DNA from: Acidobacteria bacterium AB60
Lineage (GTDB): Bacteria; Acidobacteriota; Terriglobia; Terriglobales; Acidobacteriaceae
Assembly: GCA_008682415.1 (NCBI GenBank)
Contig: VANK01000008.1
Span: forward strand, 186,001 to 250,000
DNA length: 64,000 bases
Reading direction: 5' to 3'
Shown: piece after piece, positions 58,912 to 64,000 of the stretch
Numbering within the stretch: position 1 is the first letter of the stretch
Layout: every line of letters starts with the position of its first letter
Notes under the pieces: generated by a model
The model's database searches: none
Told to the model about the DNA's origin: nothing
Seen by the model: the letters and a program-made list of their open reading frames with translations, nothing else
Translations under genes and position numbers: made by a program

Positions 58912-59008
58912 CACTGGCTATCAGATGATCCTTGCGCCTTCCAGGGGCTGACTTGCGACGTCGCCATCGCGGCGTCACGAACTCCGCTAACACCGCTCCA
59001 ACGTCTGC

Positions 59009-60400
59009 TCAGGCTCCCGCAATGGTCATGCCATCGATGCGCAGTGTCGGCGACGCCACCGACCCGCGAAACACCAGGTCATTGCCGATCGCCGTCACGT
59101 TGAAGAACATCTCCGCCAGGTTTCCGGCGATCGTCACCTCTTCCACCGCGTGCGTCAGTTCGCCGTTCTCGATCCACAGTCCCGTCGCCCCGCGCGAGTA
59201 GTCGCCCGTCACCAGGTTCGTCCCGAAGCCCATCAACCCCGTCACATACAGTCCCGCCGGGATCCCGGCCAGGATCTGCTCCGGCGTCTGCGTTCCGGGC
59301 TCCAGGTACAGATTCCCGGCGCCGATCCCCGGCGTGCCCGCCAGCCCCCGCGCGGCATTGTGCGTCGACTTCATCTTCAGCTTGCGCGCCGTGTAGGTGT
59401 TCAGCAGGTAATTTCGAAGAACCCCCTTATCCACCACCACCGTGCGCCGCGAGGGAAGGCCCTCGCCATCAAACGGTGACGATCCATACCCGCCCACCCC
59501 ATTCGGCAGCAGCATCAGGTTGTCGTCGATGATCGTCAGCGACGCGGCGCCGATCGACTCGCCCAGCTTGCCCGCCAGAAACGAGGCGCTGCGCCAGATC
59601 GCATCGCCCGACGCCGCCTCGAAGATCGACCCAATCAGCGAGCGCGCCGTCTCGGGCGCAAACACGATGGGCACCTTCTGCGTCGGCACCCGCCGCGCTC
59701 CCAGCCGGCGCAGCGTGCGGCGCGCCGCCTCCGCCCCCACTGACTCCGGCGTCTCCAGATCGCCAAGACGCCGCGCGCTGGTGTACCAGAAGTCGCGCTG
59801 CATCTGCCCGTGTTCATCCTTGGCCAGCGGCGCCGCCGACCCGCCCGCATAACTCGACCGATAGCTGCCCAGGAACCCGCGCGAGTTGGCCAGCACCTTG
59901 CGCCCCGTGGAAACATCGAAGTTGGCGCCGTTCGAATTGGTGATCCGCGCATCGGCGGCCATCGCCGCGGCCTCCGCCCGCCGCGCCCAGTCGATGCGCT
60001 CCGGTCCGGGCAGATCGTACACGCCCTCAAAGTAGAGGTGCAGATCGTCCGGCGCCGAGCCGAACTCCTCACTCTCCGCCAGCCCGCTGAAGGGATCCTC
60101 TTCGGTGATCTTTGCCAGCGCGACCGCCCCCTCCACTGCCTGCCGCACGCCCTCGGGGGTCAGATCGCTGGTCGAGGTCGAGGCCGAGCGCTTGCCCAGA
60201 AAAACCCGCACTCCCAGCCCCCGCGAGCCCGACTCCTGCAGCTTCTCCACCTGGCCCATGCGGACCGTCACGCTGAACTCATCGCCCTCGCGAACCACGG
60301 CTTCGGCGTCGCTGGCGCCGGCCTTCATAGCCTGCGCCACCACATCGGCGGCAAGGGATTCCAGATCGAGGGACGAGGACGACACGACCAATTCGGGCAT
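59009..60400 (-). CDS. tldE: TldE/PmbA family protein
   Basis: 463 aa. Partner of the TldD metalloprotease. Features: VVREGDEFSVTVRMGQVEKLQESGSRGLGVRVFLGKRSASTSTSDL in the N-terminal domain, the central ANFDVSTGRKVLANSRGFLG, VPIVFAPETARSLIGSIFEAASGDA, IIDDNLMLLPNGVGGYGSSPFDGEG and the C-terminal GDYSRGATGLWIENGELTHAVEEVTIAGNL. It lacks HExxxH, as TldE does. With TldD it trims peptides (for example modified antibacterial peptides or the CcdA antitoxin in E. coli). Downstream of tldD on the same strand. Confidence 0.93.
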   Translation of the reverse strand: MPELVVSSSSLDLESLAADVVAQAMKAGASDAEAVVREGDEFSVTVRMGQVEKLQESGSRGLGVRVFLGKRSASTSTSDLTPEGVRQAVEGAVALAKITEEDPFSGLAESEEFGSAPDDLHLYFEGVYDLPGPERIDWARRAEAAAMAADARITNSNGANFDVSTGRKVLANSRGFLGSYRSSYAGGSAAPLAKDEHGQMQRDFWYTSARRLGDLETPESVGAEAARRTLRRLGARRVPTQKVPIVFAPETARSLIGSIFEAASGDAIWRSASFLAGKLGESIGAASLTIIDDNLMLLPNGVGGYGSSPFDGEGLPSRRTVVVDKGVLRNYLLNTYTARKLKMKSTHNAARGLAGTPGIGAGNLYLEPGTQTPEQILAGIPAGLYVTGLMGFGTNLVTGDYSRGATGLWIENGELTHAVEEVTIAGNLAEMFFNVTAIGNDLVFRGSVASPTLRIDGMTIAGA

Positions 60401-60707
60401 GTTCTGAACCTATCAAATCGGGCCACGCCGTGAGCAGCCGATACCTCAGGCGGATCCCCCGCGCTCATCACCACCGCACGTGATGGCGGCCACAGGAAGC
60501 CGCCGCGCCGCAGACGCATACTCCATGCAGGGCCCGGAGCCCACGGGGAGTTGTGTCTTCCAGGGCAAGGCGGCAGGGGAGACGGCCCCCCACCCCCTCC
60601 CCCTTGGATATCCCGATCTTCGCCCCACGCCTTCCAAATAAGTTAGCATAATCAATAACTTACAAGAGTCGCGCTCACGCGACCTTCGCTTTTTTGGGAT
60701 ATCCGCC
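60401..60707. other. tldD-tldE intergenic region with nested inverted repeats
   Basis: 307 bp between two genes of one pathway. From 60606 to 60704 it carries GGATATCCC/GGGATATCC ends, an AT-rich dyad TAAGTTA (60639-60645) with TAACTTA (60656-60662), and a terminator-like hairpin on the plus strand at 60668-60695. Nothing coding seen. Confidence 0.55.
60668..60695 (+). terminator. Terminator-like hairpin with T6 tract
   Basis: GTCGCG and CGCGAC around CTCA, then CTTCG and six T. It faces the plus strand, although both adjacent genes run on the minus strand; on minus it would follow the tldD stop at 24 nt with only TCTTG after it. It may end a small plus-strand RNA. Confidence 0.5.
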
Positions 60708-62165
60708 TCAGTGGCCGGTTCCGCCCACCGTCATCCGGTCCAGCTTGATGGTCGGCATCCCGACGCCCACCGGCACGCTTTGCCCGTCCTTGCCGCAGGT
60801 CCCGATGCCCTCATCGAGCTTCAGATCATGCCCGACCATCGACACGTACTTCAGCGCCTCCGGCCCGTTGCCGATCAGCGTGGCGTCCTTCACCGGCGCC
60901 GTGATCTTGCCGTCCTCAATGAGGTAAGCCTCCGAGGCCGAGAAGACGAACTTGCCGTTGGTGATGTCCACCTGTCCGCCGCCGAAGTTGGGCGCGTAGA
61001 GGCCCTTCTTCACCGAGCGGATGATGTCCTCCGGCGCATCGTCGCCCGCCAGCATGTAGGTGTTGGTCATGCGCGGCATGGGAATGCAGTGGTAGCTCTC
61101 GCGGCGGCCCGAGCCAGTGTTGGCCGTGCCCATCAGGCGGGCGGAGAGCTTGTCGGTCAGGTAGCCCTTGAGCACGCCATTCTCGATCAGCACCGTCTCC
61201 TGCGTGGGCGAGCCCTCGTCGTCCACGTTCAGCGACCCGCGCCGTCCGGCCATGGTGCCGTTATCCACCACCGTGACCTTGGAACTGGCGACCGGCCGGC
61301 CCACCAGGCCCGTAAAGGCAGAAGTCCCCTTGCGGTTGAAGTCCGCCTCCAAGCCGTGGCCGACGGCCTCGTGCAGCAGCACGCCGGGCCAGCCGGGACC
61401 CAGCACGACCTCCATCTCGCCGGCCGGCGCCGGAACGGCGCCCAGTTGCAGAATCGCGCCCCGGGCCGCCTCGCGCGCCAGGTTCTCCGGACTCTTGCTC
61501 TCGACAAACTGGTTCAGCCCGGCGCGTCCGCCGGCGCCCGCCGAGCCGCGGGTGGTGTTGGCGCCGTCCTTGGCGATGACGAAGGCGTTCAATCGGCAGA
61601 GCGGCTGGGTATCGCTGGCAAAGGAGCCATCGGAACCGGCTATCAGGATGCGCCTCAGCTCTTCCGAGTAGCTGGCCCGCACCTGCACGATCCGCGTGTC
61701 GAAGGCGCGCGCCGCGCGGTCGACGCGCAGGATCAGTTCCAGGCGCGCCGCCAGGTCGAGGTCGAACCCGCCCAGCGGCACCGGATACAGATCGGCGATG
61801 GGCTTCTCAATGAAGCCCTGGATGGGCTGCTTGGCCGGGCCGGAGGCGATCAGCGCCGCCGTGCGCGCCGCCTGCAGCAGCCGGTCCGCATTCAGGTTGT
61901 CCGTGTAGGCGTAGCCCGTCCGCTCGCCGGACAGGACGCGGATGCCGCAACCCGCGCTGGTGCCCTGGCTGGCCGACTTCACGATCTGCTCATCCACGCC
62001 CAGCGAGATGGCCGTAACCGACTCGAAGTAGAGATCGGCGTAGTCGCCGCCCGCGGACAGGGCCTCGCCCAGGCAGCGCTCCAGCAGCCGCTCGGTGACG
62101 CCAAATTTTTCAAAGAAATAGCGATTGTTGACCGGGGTAGGAAGGGGACCGTTTGTCGCACTCAT
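60708..62165 (-). CDS. tldD: TldD metalloprotease
   Basis: 485 aa. Zinc protease of the TldD/TldE pair. The metal motif HEAVGHGLEADF gives HExxxH near 263-268; further motifs are SGDYADLYFESVTAISLGVDEQIVKSASQGTSAGCGIRVLSGERTGYAYTD in the N-terminal domain, FTGLVGRPVASSKVTVVDNGTMAGRRGSLNVDDEGSPTQETVLIENGVLKGYLTDKLSARLM centrally, and PNFGGGQVDITNGKFVFSASEAYLIEDGKIT near the end. Start ATG at 62165, weak ribosome binding site. Confidence 0.95.
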   Translation of the reverse strand: MSATNGPLPTPVNNRYFFEKFGVTERLLERCLGEALSAGGDYADLYFESVTAISLGVDEQIVKSASQGTSAGCGIRVLSGERTGYAYTDNLNADRLLQAARTAALIASGPAKQPIQGFIEKPIADLYPVPLGGFDLDLAARLELILRVDRAARAFDTRIVQVRASYSEELRRILIAGSDGSFASDTQPLCRLNAFVIAKDGANTTRGSAGAGGRAGLNQFVESKSPENLAREAARGAILQLGAVPAPAGEMEVVLGPGWPGVLLHEAVGHGLEADFNRKGTSAFTGLVGRPVASSKVTVVDNGTMAGRRGSLNVDDEGSPTQETVLIENGVLKGYLTDKLSARLMGTANTGSGRRESYHCIPMPRMTNTYMLAGDDAPEDIIRSVKKGLYAPNFGGGQVDITNGKFVFSASEAYLIEDGKITAPVKDATLIGNGPEALKYVSMVGHDLKLDEGIGTCGKDGQSVPVGVGMPTIKLDRMTVGGTGH

Positions 62166-62329
62166 CGTACTTTTCAGTCTACGCCGCCGGTGGATTTTCA
62201 GGAAACCGGGCGAAAGGCGCTAACGGTGAGAGCCTGTTTGGGCGCCGCCCGTTCCACTCCTGATGCTTTTCCACGTTCTTCACCAAAGGTTGTAGAGGCC
62301 GGTAACCAAACCGATGCTAGAGTCAAACC

Positions 62330-62440
62330 ATGAAGAAAATCATCGCCGCTGCTCTGCTGGTGATGGTGTTCGCCTCCCCGGCATTTGCCGCCAAGCACCA
62401 CCGTCATCACCACCACCATCACGCCCACAAGACCGTATAA
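62330..62440 (+). CDS. Small secreted His-rich peptide (36 aa)
   Basis: MKKIIAAALLVMVFASPAFA is a textbook signal peptide ending AFA; the mature remainder is about 16 residues, AKHHRHHHHHAHKTV, with eight histidines. The mature peptide would bind metal ions such as Ni2+, Cu2+ or Zn2+ in the periplasm, though that is inference from composition. Codon use and the clean signal favour a real gene; no strong Shine-Dalgarno is seen (AGAG about 10 nt upstream). A hairpin follows at 62451. Confidence 0.72.
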   Translation: MKKIIAAALLVMVFASPAFAAKHHRHHHHHHAHKTV

Positions 62441-62450
62441 CTCGCGGCGA

Positions 62451-62481
62451 AGCCTCCGGCGGGCACGCTGCGCCGGAGGCT
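62451..62481 (+). terminator. Terminator-like hairpin after the His-rich peptide gene
   Basis: AGCCTCCGGCG and CGCCGGAGGCT, a perfect 11-bp stem with a 9-nt loop, 10 nt after the stop codon. It is followed by CTGCCTGCC rather than a T-run, so termination may be partial. Confidence 0.5.
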
Positions 62482-62543
62482 CTGCCTGCCTCCTGTTATC
62501 GCGGACACAAAGGTTCCGCTCCGGGTCGTGATAGGTTCGTGCC

Positions 62544-63065
62544 ATGACCGACCTGGACGAACTTCGCTACCCCATCGGCCGCTTCAACCCCGCCGCGGCC
62601 GGCTCCCGAAACGATCAGATCGAGACCCTCCGCCGGCTCCCCGAACGGCTGCGCGCCGCCATTGATGGCCTGAACGACAGCCAGCTCGACACGCCCTACC
62701 GCGAAGGCGGCTGGACCGTGCGCCAGCTTGTGCATCACATCGCCGACAGCCACGCCAACTCCTATATCCGGGTGAAGCTCGCGCTGACCGAAGAGAACCC
62801 GGTCATCACCGCCTATGACGAGGCGGCCTGGGCGCGACTGCCGGACAGCAGCCTGCCCATTGCGGTCTCCCTGCCATTCATCGACGCGGTGCACACGCGA
62901 CTGGTGTCTCTGCTGGAATCGATGTCGGAGGAGGACTTCCAGAAGACCTTCCGCCATCCCGAGCGCGGCCAGGTCACGCTCGCCAACAACCTCGCCATCT
63001 ACGACTGGCACTGCAAACACCACACCTCCCACATCACGCGGCTCCGTGAACGGATGGGCTGGTAG
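62544..63065 (+). CDS. DinB/YfiT-like putative metal-dependent hydrolase
   Basis: 173 aa. YfiT/BstA-type DinB four-helix bundle: LRYPIGRFNPAAAGS at the start, TLRRLPERLRAAIDGLNDSQLDTPYREGGWTVRQLVHHIADSHANSYIRVKLAL with the first metal His, and LAIYDWHCKHHTSHITRLRERMGW with the HxxxH pair. This family includes bacillithiol S-transferases and hydrolases; in an organism without bacillithiol the substrate is uncertain. 6 nt before the next gene, so likely an operon. Confidence 0.9.
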   Translation: MTDLDELRYPIGRFNPAAAGSRNDQIETLRRLPERLRAAIDGLNDSQLDTPYREGGWTVRQLVHHIADSHANSYIRVKLALTEENPVITAYDEAAWARLPDSSLPIAVSLPFIDAVHTRLVSLLESMSEEDFQKTFRHPERGQVTLANNLAIYDWHCKHHTSHITRLRERMGW

Positions 63066-63071
63066 AACGCC

Positions 63072-64000
63072 GTGGCTCCCCTTCGAGAAGGCGCGCCGGC
63101 CAGGACGCTCGCGCCGCAGCCTTCTCTGGAGCCGGTTGCCGCGTCCGAGCTCGTCAGCCAGATCGAAGCCTACCTGGCCGCGCATCCCCAGGCCGTCGTT
63201 CTTGAAGACGGGCATGTGCTATTCGACATGCGCACCGCCCGATTCTCCGTGACCGAGTCGCACGGCCGCTGCCTGCTGCAGCTGTGGAACGAAGAACGCA
63301 ACCTGATGCGCACCGTGCTCGGCATCCAGCCCCGCGCGCAATGCCTGCGCATCAGCACCCGCCGCATGGGAGCTCCCAAACCGCAGGTTCTGGAGCTCTC
63401 GCCCTCCAGCGACCGCCGCGCGCCCAGCGCCCGTGACAGTGCGCGCCGCAGCTATCAGCGATCGCTGGAACGCGTGCTGGCCCGGGAGTTCCCGGGATCT
63501 AAAGTAGACGGAATGCGCTCGGCCATGGACCTGGAGCACAGCTTTGGTCCGGCCTACACGCGCGGCCGGCTGCTGCGCGGAACCTCCGCCGACGCCGTGA
63601 TCGGGGTGGGTTCGGCCGAGCCAGGCGCCAACATCGACGGCGTGCTCACCGTGGGTCTTCTGTGGCTGGAGTACTGCCGCAATCGCAGTGAATCCACCCG
63701 CCGCCACTTCGGAGGGCTCAAGGTCATGGTTCCCGCGGGAGCGGCCCGGACCACCGCGGAACGCATGCTGTGGCTCAACCACGCTGCCGCCGAGTTTCAA
63801 CTCTTCACCTTCGACGAGCGCAGCGAGGAGCTCGCATTAGTTGACTTCCGCGACGCCGGCAACGTTTCATCACGGCTCGTGCACGCCTTCTCGGCCGCAG
63901 GCGCGATCGAGCGCTGCCGCGCTGCGCTCGACCGGGTAATAGCGCTCCTGCCCGCAGCCGGACACCGGCAGGTAGAGCTCATGCCGCGCTCTGTCAGTGA
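63072..64000 (+). CDS. Unknown protein, 3'-truncated by the window end
   Basis: Open from the GTG at 63072 for 309 codons without a stop to the edge. Begins VAPLREGAPARTLAPQPSLE. A mixed alpha/beta region follows: VVLEDGHVLFDMRTARFSVTESHGRCLLQLWNEERNLMRTVLG, then RRSYQRSLERVLAREFPGSKVDGM, a glycine-rich segment DAVIGVGSAEPGANIDGVLTVGLLWLEYCR, and FQLFTFDERSEELALVDFRDAGNVSSRL. The LAREFPG and FGPAYTRG segments hint at a nuclease-like domain but I recognise no family. No signal peptide. Follows the DinB-like gene by 6 nt. Confidence 0.7.
   Translation, partial: MAPLREGAPARTLAPQPSLEPVAASELVSQIEAYLAAHPQAVVLEDGHVLFDMRTARFSVTESHGRCLLQLWNEERNLMRTVLGIQPRAQCLRISTRRMGAPKPQVLELSPSSDRRAPSARDSARRSYQRSLERVLAREFPGSKVDGMRSAMDLEHSFGPAYTRGRLLRGTSADAVIGVGSAEPGANIDGVLTVGLLWLEYCRNRSESTRRHFGGLKVMVPAGAARTTAERMLWLNHAAAEFQLFTFDERSEELALVDFRDAGNVSSRLVHAFSAAGAIERCRAALDRVIALLPAAGHRQVELMPRSVS

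Overview
The window looks like chromosomal DNA of an Acidobacteriota bacterium, probably class Terriglobia. The evidence is lineage-typical families: an 850-aa duplicated MacB/FtsX-like orphan permease (ADOP), two secreted VWFA-related proteins of the acidobacterial type, an Oar-like TonB-dependent receptor with a carboxypeptidase-regulatory N-terminus, and a DUF3303 protein. The DNA is GC-rich with very few AT-rich islands. Taxonomy is inferred from gene content; no rRNA is present. I see no phage, insertion sequence, CRISPR array or complete secretion system.

Layout. 1-3.9 kb: start of a secreted protein running off the left edge, a MoeB/ThiF-rhodanese fusion, then a coiled-coil membrane protein behind a promoter carrying a BlaI/CopY-like palindrome. 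4.4-6.8 kb: two large non-coding tandem arrays (8 x ~205 bp with an embedded palindrome, then 8 x exactly 78 bp). 6.9-16.5 kb: ADOP permease, a divergent pair of paralogous small proteins, a third array of hairpins, a 54-aa Cys-rich protein, PIN-TRAM membrane protein, single-domain response regulator, PhzF-like protein, tRNA-Cys. 16.7-27.3 kb: secreted proteins, divergent VWA genes, TatA, thioredoxin-like protein, CDP-alcohol phosphatidyltransferase-GreA, RuvX, MltG-lipoprotein. 27.6-35.2 kb: a tightly overlapping operon of two paralogous multi-pass membrane proteins, DUF4129, DUF4350, MoxR ATPase and DUF58, interrupted between moxR and DUF58 by a ribbon-helix-helix/MazF-type toxin-antitoxin pair. 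35.3-45.2 kb: M13 metallopeptidase, Obg GTPase, Oar-like receptor, ComEC. 45.3-52.8 kb: a minus-strand housekeeping run (RlmD-type methyltransferase, hypothetical, CoaX, BirA, NadC, ValS). 52.9-64 kb: DUF3761 protein, BamD-like protein, Rpe, a lower-GC NYN-domain gene with an attenuator-like leader, HEAT-like protein, UvrC-like GIY-YIG protein, TldE and TldD, a 36-aa His-rich secreted peptide, a DinB/YfiT-like protein, and a partial unknown gene.

The strongest non-gene signal is the intergenic repeat landscape. There are palindrome-containing tandem arrays, a hairpin family with shared ends and changing cores, and two low-complexity repeat families (CAGTG-type and CCAAG/CTTGG-type). The CCAAG type twice occurs as inverted pairs. 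A related low-complexity tract has entered, in frame, the coding sequence of the UvrC-like gene. Two small proteins (Cys-rich at 12399-12563, His-rich at 62330-62440) were found by reading the sequence directly.
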